DNA of 64,000 nt from the NCBI GenBank assembly GCA_040904785.1, contig JBBDSV010000097.1, positions 1-64,000 on the forward strand, given 5' to 3'. The translations under genes were made by a program, and so were the position numbers. The stretch comes from JBBDSV01 sp040904785 (GTDB lineage Bacteria; Actinomycetota; Nitriliruptoria; Nitriliruptorales; Nitriliruptoraceae). The stretch's first letter is position 1; each line of letters opens with the position of its first letter. The notes below the pieces were generated by a model. It did no database searches. It had not been told where the DNA came from and saw only the letters and a list, made by a program, of their open reading frames with translations. Positions 18,370-26,387 of this stretch are shown here, one piece after another.

Positions 18370-19209
18370 TCAGCTGCGCTTCCGCAGGGCGATCGCGCGC
18401 TCGTAGACCCGCCGACGTGCTACTCCGGTGGCACTGGCGACCGCGTCGGCCGAATCGCGCACCGATCGTCCGCTGCTCAATTCGGCACGGATCAGCTCGT
18501 CGAGTTGCACGTCGGAGACGGCTCCGCGCTGGACGTCCTCGGCACCGGCGATCACGAGCGTCACCTCCCCGCGAACACCGCCGCCAACCGAATCGTGCAG
18601 CGTCGCGAGCGTGCCATGGCGAACCTCCTCGAACCGCTTCGTCAGCTCGCGCGTCAGCACCGCACGCCGGCCGGACCCGAGCGCTTCGGCGAGGTCGGCA
18701 AGCTCGCCAGCGATGCGATGTGGCGCGGCGAACACCACCATTGTGCGTGGTTCGGTCGCAAGCGACTCGAGGCGCTTCCTCCGCGCGCCGCCCTTGCGCG
18801 GCAGAAATCCTTCGAACGCGACACGATCGGTGGGCAGGCCCGACACGACGAGTGCGGCGAGCATCGCCGAGGGTCCGGGGATCGGTTCCACGCGAATGTC
18901 CTCATCGACGCATCGGCGGATGAGTTGGAATCCCGGGTCCGACACGGTGGGCGTGCCGGCATCGGACACCAGCACGACACGCTCGCCAGCATGCACGCGT
19001 TCGACGACCGCGTCGGCGCGCGCGCGTTCGTTGTGCTCGTGCAACGACCACATCTGCGGTGAGGCACCGACATGTCGCAGAAGCGTGGCGGTTCGTCGCG
19101 TGTCTTCGGCGAGCACGAGGTCTGCGTCGGCCAGCGCGGCGGCGGCGCGGGGCGAAAGATCGTCGAGGTTGCCGATCGGGGTCGCGACGACCTGCAGGTG
19201 GCCGGTCAT
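18370..19209 (-). CDS. rsmI: 16S rRNA (cytidine1402-2'-O)-methyltransferase
   Basis: 279 residues, ATG 19209 preceded by AAGGGGA. Tetrapyrrole-methylase fold; 2'-O-methylates C1402 of 16S rRNA. Motifs: LQVVATPIGNLDDLSPRA at the N-terminus, LVLAEDTRRT, the glycine-rich VSDAGTPTVSDPG, and IPGPSAMLAALVVSGLPTD. The C-terminal 50 residues (SVRDSADAVASATGVARRRVYERAI) form the small helical domain seen in RsmI. An upstream extension to 19359 would run into the divergent gene and was rejected. Confidence 0.95.
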   Translation of the reverse strand: MTGHLQVVATPIGNLDDLSPRAAAALADADLVLAEDTRRTATLLRHVGASPQMWSLHEHNERARADAVVERVHAGERVVLVSDAGTPTVSDPGFQLIRRCVDEDIRVEPIPGPSAMLAALVVSGLPTDRVAFEGFLPRKGGARRKRLESLATEPRTMVVFAAPHRIAGELADLAEALGSGRRAVLTRELTKRFEEVRHGTLATLHDSVGGGVRGEVTLVIAGAEDVQRGAVSDVQLDELIRAELSSGRSVRDSADAVASATGVARRRVYERAIALRKRS

Positions 19210-19357
19210 CGACGTCCCCTTACCGGTCTCGGCGCGAAGTGGTACCGCACGCACCACGGGGCCGAACACGACGGCCGACTCTAGCGGGCACCCGAATGCC
19301 GCTGGACGGCTCGGTCGAGCCCCTTGAGTCGACCGGACGGCGGCCGACACAGGGGGC

Positions 19358-20623
19358 ATGTACCGCCAGCGCCTCGATCGAGTGTTCGGTGACGACGTGC
19401 TGGCAAAAACCGTCTACGACGCACACGGCCGGCCACTACTCCGCGCCGGTGTCACGCTCGGAGCGCGGTATGTCACCGCGCTGCGTGGCCGCGGGATCGA
19501 CACGGTCTACGTGCGTGACGGCCTTGCCGACGATCTCGCGCCAAGGGACCTCATCAGCGAGCACGTCCGCGCGACGATCAGCAGCCATGTGGCCACCACC
19601 TTTGCGGCCATCGCCGACGCCGGTCGCGCACGACATGCGGATTCTCCGCGTGACGAACACCTGTCAGTCGACGACGCCGCGGCCCGGCTGGGCGAGCAGC
19701 CGCTCGACCTGGGAGCAGACGGTGGAGATCTCGTCGCCCAGCTTCATACGGACGTCAACACGCTCATCGCCGACATTCTCGCCTCCGAGACGATCGCAGG
19801 CCTCGACTCGCTCAGGTCGCACAACGAGTACACATTCCAGCATTCCGTCGACGTCGCCGCACTCGGTGTGCTGCTCGGTCGCCAACTAGCACTTGACGAA
19901 GATCTGCTCCATCATCTTGCGCTCGGATGCCTGCTGCACGACATCGGCAAGATGTACATCGACACCGCGATTCTCGACAAGCCCGGTCGGCTTGACCCCG
20001 AGGAGTTCGCGCTCGTGCAGGAACATCCCCGTATGGGGTTCGAACTGTGCCGACGGATGCCGATCGCGAGCCTGCTCCCCGCACACGTCGCCTACCAGCA
20101 TCATGAGCAACAGGCCGGCGGCGGCTACCCGCGCGGCCTGGTCGGCACGAACACGGTCGGCCCGCGCACCGACACCGAGACGTTGCACCCTGGCCGCATG
20201 CTGCTTATCGCCGAGATCGCAGCGGTGGCGGACGTGTTCAGCGCACTGAGCTCCGACCGTCCCTACCGCGACGCCATGGCGCCCGACCAGGTGCTCGATC
20301 TGCTCGGCAAGATGGCCGGCAGCCACCTCAACCGGGACGTTGTCACGTCGCTGACCAAGATCGTGCCCCGATATCCGGTCGGTACGTGGGTGCAGGTGCA
20401 CGGCGGCCACTTCGACGGCTGGCGTGGCGTCGTGGCGGAAGTGACCCACCGCGACCTGGACCGGCCCACCATCCGACTCCACCTCGACGCGAATGGCGAG
20501 TCGGTCGACGGCGCACCGGTGCTCAACCTGCGCGCCGCGCCGGACGTGCGCGCGACGTGCCTGGCACGACACGAAGAACCGCTCGTCATGCGGCCGGCGG
20601 AGCGTCCCCCGGTGCCCGGTTGA
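19358..20623 (+). CDS. HD-GYP domain protein, probable cyclic-di-GMP phosphodiesterase
   Basis: 421 residues from ATG 19358, with AGGGGG upstream. The N-terminal ~130 residues (DDVLAKTVYDAHGRPLLRAG, GIDTVYVRD) match the DUF3391-like region before many HD-GYP domains. The HD pair is His194-Asp195 in CLLHDIGKMYID, followed by AYQHHEQQAGGGYPRGL, where the usual DGSGYP is replaced by AGGGYP but the GYP triad is kept. A C-terminal segment of ~60 residues (PVGTWVQVHGGHFDGWRGVV) looks like a beta-barrel cap. No receiver domain is attached. It stands divergent from rsmI and convergent to the GH114-like gene of the polysaccharide region; c-di-GMP hydrolysis to pGpG/GMP is the expected activity. Confidence 0.88.
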   Translation: MYRQRLDRVFGDDVLAKTVYDAHGRPLLRAGVTLGARYVTALRGRGIDTVYVRDGLADDLAPRDLISEHVRATISSHVATTFAAIADAGRARHADSPRDEHLSVDDAAARLGEQPLDLGADGGDLVAQLHTDVNTLIADILASETIAGLDSLRSHNEYTFQHSVDVAALGVLLGRQLALDEDLLHHLALGCLLHDIGKMYIDTAILDKPGRLDPEEFALVQEHPRMGFELCRRMPIASLLPAHVAYQHHEQQAGGGYPRGLVGTNTVGPRTDTETLHPGRMLLIAEIAAVADVFSALSSDRPYRDAMAPDQVLDLLGKMAGSHLNRDVVTSLTKIVPRYPVGTWVQVHGGHFDGWRGVVAEVTHRDLDRPTIRLHLDANGESVDGAPVLNLRAAPDVRATCLARHEEPLVMRPAERPPVPG

Positions 20624-20682
20624 CAGTCTCGAGTAGCCCCGGGAGATTCGTCTCGTAGTGATCGTCAGCCACTACCGACCCG

Positions 20683-22386
20683 CTACGACGCGGACGCCGC
20701 GGTTGCGGGGTCATCCGGGCAGCCTGCAGCCGGCGGCACCACAACCGGCCGGGCGTGGACTGTGCCGTCCTCATCGACGTCGATGACGATCTCACCGATT
20801 AGCCGGCCGGAACAGTCGATCAGCGCGCGTTGCGAACGGTCACCGCCCTCGTGCAGTTCGATGCCACCGAGGAACTGCAGCCCGTCGCGGTCGAGAAGTT
20901 CGGCACCGGCCGGCGCGGCGAGGATCGCCATGTTGTCGGAGAAGTCGTCGCTCGCCGAGTAGTCGGCATTGGTGAAGGCATGCGCGTCGGCACCCGCCTG
21001 GGCCGCACGCCACCAACTGGCGACATAGTGGGGATCATCGGCGTCATCGGCGACCACGCCGCGCCCCGTGTCGACAACGGCCAGACGCACCCCGGTGTGC
21101 TCCACGTAGGACACGGCGTCACGGAAGCGGGCTTGGGACGCAAGCCGATCGAGCCCGGTCCACCAGCGTCCGGCCCAGACTGTTGGGTTCTCGAGCAGAT
21201 ACATGTCGGCCGGCCGGTCGCCGTCCCCCGCACCGAGCGGCGTGGGCTCGCCACGCACGTCGCCGAGTGTCCCGTGGATCGAGTGCGCATTGGCGAACAC
21301 GGCCAGGCCGAGCGCATGGACGGCTTCGACGGCCTCGCGTTGCCGTGCGCGCGTGACTGGAATGTGTCCCTGGTCGACGCCGCACGTCGACCAAATGGGA
21401 TCGCACAGGTCGAATTCATCGAGGAAGATCCCGGTGGCCCCCATGTCGCGCCAGCGGGTTGCCCGGGCACGGATCGCCGCGGTGTCGTGGGCATCGTCGC
21501 CGTGCCGCAGCGTCGAGACATAGCCCCAGACCTCGGTCGCGGGATGCGTCTGACGGAGTTCGGCAATCAATCGGGCGGTGTCATCGTGCGAGGGGTGTGC
21601 GGGGTCGTCGATACCTCCACCGAAGACCACGTGGGAGAACTCACCGTAGACGGCCGCCGCGCACGCGACATCGACCGTGTCAGCGGGACAGTCGCGGACC
21701 GCCCAGGGCGCCCACTGGTAGGCGAACGCGAGCCTGCCGGGCGTTCGCACCGGGGCCACCGCCGGCCGCTCGTCGAACGAGCGCAAACGAACACCGTCGA
21801 TAAACGGGTGGGGCAGCCAGTCGTCGTCGTGTGCGACGGCAATCGCGACATCCCGCGGATCTGCGCCTGCGCTCGCCAGAAGCGACTGCGGAAGGCAGAC
21901 GACCGTAGCCGAGCCGTCACGGGACCAGTGGAAGCCGGCGGGCGCCTCGATCTGCGCCCATTTCCACTCGTCGGGCACACCGGCGTGCGCGAAGAGTGCC
22001 CCTTCACGGTCGACGTGGACGTTCCACGCGGCCGCCGACACATGGGTCTGGTAGGTCCAGCCGCCCTGGAGCCGGTCGCCGTCGAGGTCGAAGAAGATCT
22101 CCGGCGCCAACCCGTCGGCGGTGACGACGCGAACGAGCACATCTCCGGTGTCCCCATCGAACACTGCCTGCATGCTCGACACCGCACCAGGTCCGGTGGC
22201 CATTGGCGGAACCGACGCCCATCCGTGCGGTGGTGTGGGAACCGCCTCATCACATCGCACGTCGCGGCGCACGATGGTGGTGGTGGAGTCCGGTGGCACG
22301 GCGATCTCTCCGGCGGTACCCGCAATGACAGCGAGCGTGACGACACTGACGAGTGCGCTGCGGACGGCCCATCGGACGACGGTCAT
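20683..22386 (-). CDS. Secreted TIM-barrel protein, GH114/PelA-like glycosidase candidate
   Basis: 567 residues from ATG 22386. A signal peptide/anchor (VRSALVSVVTLAVIAGTAG) is followed by a beta-rich N-terminal region of about 200 residues (IFFDLDGDRLQGGWTY, a carbohydrate-binding-like fold by appearance). The barrel then shows WGYVSTLRHGDD, MGATGIFLDEFDLCDPIW (paired acidic residues as in GH114 active sites), GLAVFANAHSI and DMYLLENPTVW. GH114 enzymes are endo-alpha-1,4-polygalactosaminidases and form the hydrolase half of PelA. The assignment rests on motif pattern, not on alignment. Close to a polysaccharide deacetylase, so together they would reproduce PelA's two activities. Confidence 0.55.
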   Translation of the reverse strand: MTVVRWAVRSALVSVVTLAVIAGTAGEIAVPPDSTTTIVRRDVRCDEAVPTPPHGWASVPPMATGPGAVSSMQAVFDGDTGDVLVRVVTADGLAPEIFFDLDGDRLQGGWTYQTHVSAAAWNVHVDREGALFAHAGVPDEWKWAQIEAPAGFHWSRDGSATVVCLPQSLLASAGADPRDVAIAVAHDDDWLPHPFIDGVRLRSFDERPAVAPVRTPGRLAFAYQWAPWAVRDCPADTVDVACAAAVYGEFSHVVFGGGIDDPAHPSHDDTARLIAELRQTHPATEVWGYVSTLRHGDDAHDTAAIRARATRWRDMGATGIFLDEFDLCDPIWSTCGVDQGHIPVTRARQREAVEAVHALGLAVFANAHSIHGTLGDVRGEPTPLGAGDGDRPADMYLLENPTVWAGRWWTGLDRLASQARFRDAVSYVEHTGVRLAVVDTGRGVVADDADDPHYVASWWRAAQAGADAHAFTNADYSASDDFSDNMAILAAPAGAELLDRDGLQFLGGIELHEGGDRSQRALIDCSGRLIGEIVIDVDEDGTVHARPVVVPPAAGCPDDPATAASAS

Positions 22387-22546
22387 CGACGCGCCTCAGC
22401 GTTGCAGACGCGGCGGAACAGCGGCACGGTGGACAACCCGATCGTGCACGGGTGGCTGCGCGGGACGCGCCCTTGGCAGCGTACCGGCGATGTCTCGCCG
22501 ACACCGCCCCGACGGTGGGCACCGACCGACGCAGACGTCGGCGTGT

Positions 22547-23374
22547 TCATACGCCGGCGGCTTCCCGCAGGGTGACCACGGACAAGCCTTCGTCGAGGAC
22601 CACCCGGACGAGCCGCCGCACGAGCGGCAGATCGTGGCGCCCAGCCCATACCGGATGGTCGTAGACGACGGCGGGATCCGCACTCTCGAGCACCCGCCGG
22701 CGGAAGTCGGCGACGATGACGTCCTCATCGTGGCCGAGCGCACGCATCCATTCGAGGTAGCCGACGCCACCGGGCTCACCGAGAATGGTCGTGGCCACGT
22801 CGGGCAGCACACCGGAGGTGTCGACCGCGTCAAGATCGTGCCCGTGGCGGTCAGCGAGATAGCGGAAGCCCGCGGCGGCGGCGATCTCGGGCAGGCCTTC
22901 CGGCTGCACCCACGCGGGCGATGCGAACCCCGCGGGCTGGGGCACGCCAGCGCGGGCGAGCGCCGCCCGGCCCCAGTCGAGCTCTTCGGCGAGCCGAGCC
23001 ACGTCCCACCGCTCTGCGTGCCGCTGCCAGGCGCCGTGATTGCGCCCACCGTGCAGGCCGATCTCGTGGCCCGCGTCGCGGAGTCGCGCGATCGCCGAGC
23101 GCCGGCGAGCACCGATGCGCGGATTGCCGAGCACGATGCGGGCGACACCTGCGCGCCCGAGCTTGACGTACGGGTCGAGTGACGGCGCCGCCGCATCGGT
23201 CGCCGTGTACCGCCAGTCGCCCAGCGCCGCGACGCGCTCCGTGGCGCGTCCCATATGGACGAAGAACGTGAAGGAAACGGCGAACTCGGCCGCAACAGCG
23301 GCAAGCGCGTCCGAGGCCGCGCCGAGACAACGGTGGGTGTCGACATCGAAGCGGAAGCACACCCGCTGTGCCAC
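22547..23374 (-). CDS. ArnD/NodB-like polysaccharide deacetylase
   Basis: 275 residues from GTG 23374 with GGAGG upstream. The carbohydrate esterase 4 fold is recognisable: metal-binding Asp in RVCFRFDVDTHRCLG, the paired His in GHEIGLHGGRNHGAW, the later FASPAWVQPEGLPEIAAAAG and a C-terminal VVYDHPVWAGRHDLPLVRRL. The order and spacing are closest to ArnD (deformylase of undecaprenyl-linked 4-formamido-arabinose), whose text starts with the same RIDVDT-like strand and has HEVGLHAWDHHAWQ. No signal peptide, so a cytoplasmic lipid-linked or nucleotide-sugar substrate is likely. It sits with polysaccharide genes; a PelA-deacetylase-like role is an alternative. Confidence 0.75.
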   Translation of the reverse strand: MAQRVCFRFDVDTHRCLGAASDALAAVAAEFAVSFTFFVHMGRATERVAALGDWRYTATDAAAPSLDPYVKLGRAGVARIVLGNPRIGARRRSAIARLRDAGHEIGLHGGRNHGAWQRHAERWDVARLAEELDWGRAALARAGVPQPAGFASPAWVQPEGLPEIAAAAGFRYLADRHGHDLDAVDTSGVLPDVATTILGEPGGVGYLEWMRALGHDEDVIVADFRRRVLESADPAVVYDHPVWAGRHDLPLVRRLVRVVLDEGLSVVTLREAAGV

Positions 23375-23491
23375 GTTGTCCCTCCTTCGCCGTTTGGCGC
23401 ACTCTAAGGCGCACGACGCGTGAGACGCCGACGCCGGGCGGCGAGCGTCTCACGCGCTACGGTCATGCGCCCCGGCGAGGTGTGGCTCGTG

Positions 23492-24569
23492 ATGCCTGTG
23501 TGCGTCTTCTGCGGCACGGCCGCCGAGTACATCAAGCTCGCGCCCGTCCTCCGCCGTTTCGACCGCGAGCGGATCGCCTATCGCCTGATCGATTCAGGCC
23601 AGCACGCCGCGTCGGCTGTCGAGGTTCGTGCGGAACACGGCATCCGCTCCCCCGACGTGATGCTTGGTGGTCGCGACGATGTCGACAGCCTCGTCGACGC
23701 CGTGAGCTGGATGTTGCGCATGGCTCGCACCCTGGCGTCGCGTCGTCGGCTGCGCAAAGAAGTGTTCGCCGGCTCCTCTGGCGTGTGTGTCGTCCACGGC
23801 GACACCCTGACGACGCTCGCGGCGACGGCCATGGCGCGCCGCACCGGATTCGCCGTCGCACACATCGAATCGGGCTTGCGGTCGAGGTCGTGGCTCCATC
23901 CCTTCCCCGAGGAGGCGATTCGCGTTGCGGTGATGCGCCGCGCGCAACTGCTCTTTCCGCCCGACGCCACCGCGACCGCCAATCTGGAGGCGATGGAGGT
24001 CACCGGCGACATCGTCGAACTACCGGCCAACACGATCGTCGAGTCTCTGGCGGCGGTTGTCGGCGAGCGCCTCGAAGATCCGGGCGGCGGACCGGCCCTG
24101 CTCACGCTGCATCGTGTCGAGAACCTGCATCGACGTCGGCGGCTCACCGCGTTCGTCGCGGCCGNNNNNNNNNNCGCGCGACTGGCCGGTGACGTTCCTG
24201 CTGCATCGGCCAACCGCGGTGATCCTCGCCCGCACAGGGCTCGACCGACAGCTCGAGGACGCCGGCGTGATGCTGCGCCCGCTCACGCGCCATGACGCCT
24301 TCGTCGCGGCGCTCGCCCGGGCCCCGTTCGTCATCACCGACGGAGGCTCGATCCAGGAAGAAGCCGCCGCACTCGGCGTCCCGTGTCTGTTGTGGCGTTC
24401 GCGCACCGAACGACCCGATGGTGTCGGCGCAAACGTCGTGCTTGGCCGTTACGACGCGGCGACGACCCGCGGGTTCCTCGCCGATCCCGAACGCTTTCGC
24501 CGACAGGCAGCAGACTTGACCGCCGAACCGTCGCGCACCATCGTCGAGGCGCTGCGCGGCCTCGAGTGA
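23492..24569 (+). CDS. UDP-GlcNAc 2-epimerase-like protein, interrupted by a 10-N gap
   Basis: Two open segments in different frames around the N run at 24165-24174 belong together. The first (MPVCVFCGTAAEYIKLAPVLRR, VVHGDTLTTLAATAMA, HIESGLRS, FPEEAIR, LLTLHRVENLHRR) and the second (DWPVTFLLHRPT, FVITDGGSIQEEAAALGVPCLLWR, ERPDGVGANVVLG) are the N- and C-terminal halves of WecB/epimerase_2. The reading frame is restored if the real gap length is a multiple of three, so this is most likely an assembly artefact and not a pseudogene. ATG 23492 was chosen; GTG 23489 and ATG 23465 are possible. The family makes UDP-ManNAc for surface glycans. Some members hydrolyse or have other sugar substrates. 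Confidence 0.82.
24165..24174. other. Assembly gap (10 N)
   Basis: Ten N within the epimerase-like gene. The flanking protein halves align best with only a few residues missing, so the true gap is probably 9 or 12 bases. Confidence 0.95.
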
Positions 24570-24595
24570 GCGCCGCGAGCGGCCGCAGCGGATTG

Positions 24596-24961
24596 TCACT
24601 CGGTGTCGCGCGACTCGTGCTCGTGGTGGACTTCGACCTCGAGCCGGAGCAGCGCGACCTCTTCGGACAGCGTGCGTGTCTCGGACTCGAGCCGTGAGAT
24701 CTCCCACGACAGGTGGACGATCGAGGCCAGCAGCACGAGGATCGCGAGGAAGAACAGCGCGTTGACGGGCTCGATGATCGACAGCGTCGTCGCGATCCAC
24801 TCGAGCAGTCCCGGAGCGAAGGCGAGCACGACCATGCCCGCCGCGAGCACCAGGAACTGCACCGCATACTTGTCACGGATCTGCCGCCGCCGCACCAGTT
24901 CGAGCACGAACAGCGCCGTGGCAACCGCCGCGATCAGCGTGAGCAGATGGGCACCGGTCAT
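24596..24961 (-). CDS. DUF2304 small membrane protein
   Basis: 121 residues from ATG 24961; ATGA overlap with the GT2 gene upstream. Three hydrophobic segments (about 5-20, 33-50, 62-85) and a charged C-terminal helix with heptads (ISRLESETRTLSEEVALLRL), then an acidic, His-containing tail. DUF2304 proteins are usually encoded next to dolichyl-phosphate-mannose-type GT2 glycosyltransferases, as here, and probably assist them at the membrane. Last gene of the leftward polysaccharide locus, convergent to the epimerase gene with 26 bases between stops. Confidence 0.87.
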   Translation of the reverse strand: MTGAHLLTLIAAVATALFVLELVRRRQIRDKYAVQFLVLAAGMVVLAFAPGLLEWIATTLSIIEPVNALFFLAILVLLASIVHLSWEISRLESETRTLSEEVALLRLEVEVHHEHESRDTE

Positions 24962-25716
24962 GTCGATTCCTTTCCGGCATCCGCGGACGCCGCAGTGGCG
25001 AACGGCCAACGCTGGAAGCGTGACAACCCGATCATTGCGACCGCGCGCAGAACGTAGATGACGCCCTTTACGACCGTCTGGCTCGGCGTTCCACCGGCCC
25101 GCTGGTGCATCGTCACCGGCACCTCGGCGACTCGCAGCCCGCTTCTCGCGGCGATGACGAGCGCCTCGACCGTGTCGCCGAGATACTCCACCGGATATAC
25201 GCGCGCGAAGATCGCGACGGCACGTGGACCGATCGCGCGAAAGCCCGAGGTGACGTCGGTCAACAGCGTGCCGGTGACGCGACTCAGACGCCGGGCGAGC
25301 CAACGCATGACTGCCCGCCGCAGTCGGCCGACCGCGTAGCCGCCCTGCCCCGCGAATCGCGAACCGACGACGACGTCGGCATGTTCGAGCGCGGCCAGCA
25401 GTGCAGGGACGTCTTCGGGGGAATGCTGCCCATCGGCGTCGATCTGCACCACCGCGTCGAACCCGTTACGTGCCGCGAACCGGTAGCCGACCCGCATGGC
25501 ACCGCCGACCCCGAGGTTGTAGGGCAGCGACAGGACCTGTGCGCCGGCTTGGCGTGCCACGGCGGCGGTGGCGTCGGCGGAGCCGTCGTCGACGACGAGG
25601 ATCGCCGCGTCGGAGATCGCCGTGCGCACACGCGTGACGACGTCGCCGACGCTGGCTTGCTCGTTGTAGGCAGGCGTGACGACGAGGACGCGTCGCGGAG
25701 TACGGCCGGTGGTCAT
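24958..25716 (-). CDS. GT2 family glycosyltransferase (polyprenyl-phosphate sugar transferase type)
   Basis: 252 residues from ATG 25716, with ATGA overlaps on both sides. GT-A fold motifs: VVTPAYNEQASVGDVV, ILVVDDGSADAT, LPYNLGVGGAMRVGYR, VVQIDADGQHSPED (DxD-type DAD) and DVTSGFRAIGPRAV, all typical of DPM1-like enzymes that transfer a sugar from a nucleotide to polyprenyl phosphate. No C-terminal membrane segments of its own beyond a short hydrophobic run (VIYVLRAVAMIGL), which fits with a separate DUF2304 partner directly downstream. Confidence 0.92.
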   Translation of the reverse strand: MTTGRTPRRVLVVTPAYNEQASVGDVVTRVRTAISDAAILVVDDGSADATAAVARQAGAQVLSLPYNLGVGGAMRVGYRFAARNGFDAVVQIDADGQHSPEDVPALLAALEHADVVVGSRFAGQGGYAVGRLRRAVMRWLARRLSRVTGTLLTDVTSGFRAIGPRAVAIFARVYPVEYLGDTVEALVIAARSGLRVAEVPVTMHQRAGGTPSQTVVKGVIYVLRAVAMIGLSRFQRWPFATAASADAGKEST

Positions 25717-26387
25717 CGCTTCCTCGTCGGAGAGGCAACATTCTCCCGCATCGACCGTGCGTGTGCGACGACGTTGAGGGGTCCGAACCACGGCACGGGC
25801 ACGTCATCGACGTCGCCGGGGGTCTGCCGAGGCGCGGCGAGCCGCCGCGGCAGCCGCCGCAGTTCTTCCGGCGTGATGCCACGGAATGGCCCAGCGATCA
25901 CACGCTTGGCGATGTGTGCCGGAAGCTGGAACACCGATCCGACGAACCACAGATCGACCTGTGCGAAATGCGGTGCGAGCATCGTGAACAGTTGTCGCGG
26001 CGCGATCCGCCAGCGGTCGGCCTCGCGGTCGTGCGGTGGGTAAAGCCAGGGCACCATGAGGACGAGGTCCCCATCCGGCCGCAGCGCACGCCGAAACTCG
26101 TCCAAGCTGGCGTGCGGATCGGCCGCGTAATGAAGGGCACCGAGGCACAACGCGAGCTCGTAGTCGCCCACGTGGCCCGCCGGCAATGGGGTGTCGATAT
26201 CCCAGATCTCGTGCGGCGGCTCGATATCGAGTCCGGCATAGTCATCGAAGCCGAGCGCGCGGATCCAGCCGCTGCCCGCGGCGATGTCGAGTGTGCGGCG
26301 TGACGCCAAGGGTTCGAGGACGGCATGCAATGTGGCGAGATAGCTCGCGAGGAATGGGTCGAACCGGACACCGGCCTGCCTCGTCAT
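25713..26387 (-). CDS. SAM-dependent methyltransferase of the polysaccharide locus
   Basis: 224 residues from ATG 26387, overlapping both neighbours by four bases. Motif I LDIAAGSGWIRALG, acidic residue in YAGLDIEPP, then YELALCLGALHYAADP and RALRPDGDLVLMVPW, a Methyltransf_11-like arrangement. The C-terminal 70 residues (KRVIAGPFRGITPEELRRLP) are specific to this protein. Context points to methylation of a sugar residue or lipid-linked precursor. Confidence 0.82.
   Translation of the reverse strand: MTRQAGVRFDPFLASYLATLHAVLEPLASRRTLDIAAGSGWIRALGFDDYAGLDIEPPHEIWDIDTPLPAGHVGDYELALCLGALHYAADPHASLDEFRRALRPDGDLVLMVPWLYPPHDREADRWRIAPRQLFTMLAPHFAQVDLWFVGSVFQLPAHIAKRVIAGPFRGITPEELRRLPRRLAAPRQTPGDVDDVPVPWFGPLNVVAHARSMRENVASPTRKR

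Noticed and set aside
22387..22546. Possible small gene between the GH114-like and deacetylase genes
   Set aside because: 160 bases with no plausible start, ribosome site or protein pattern.
23492..24569. Epimerase-like gene as a frameshifted pseudogene
   Set aside because: The frame change coincides exactly with a 10-N gap; both halves keep their conserved motifs.
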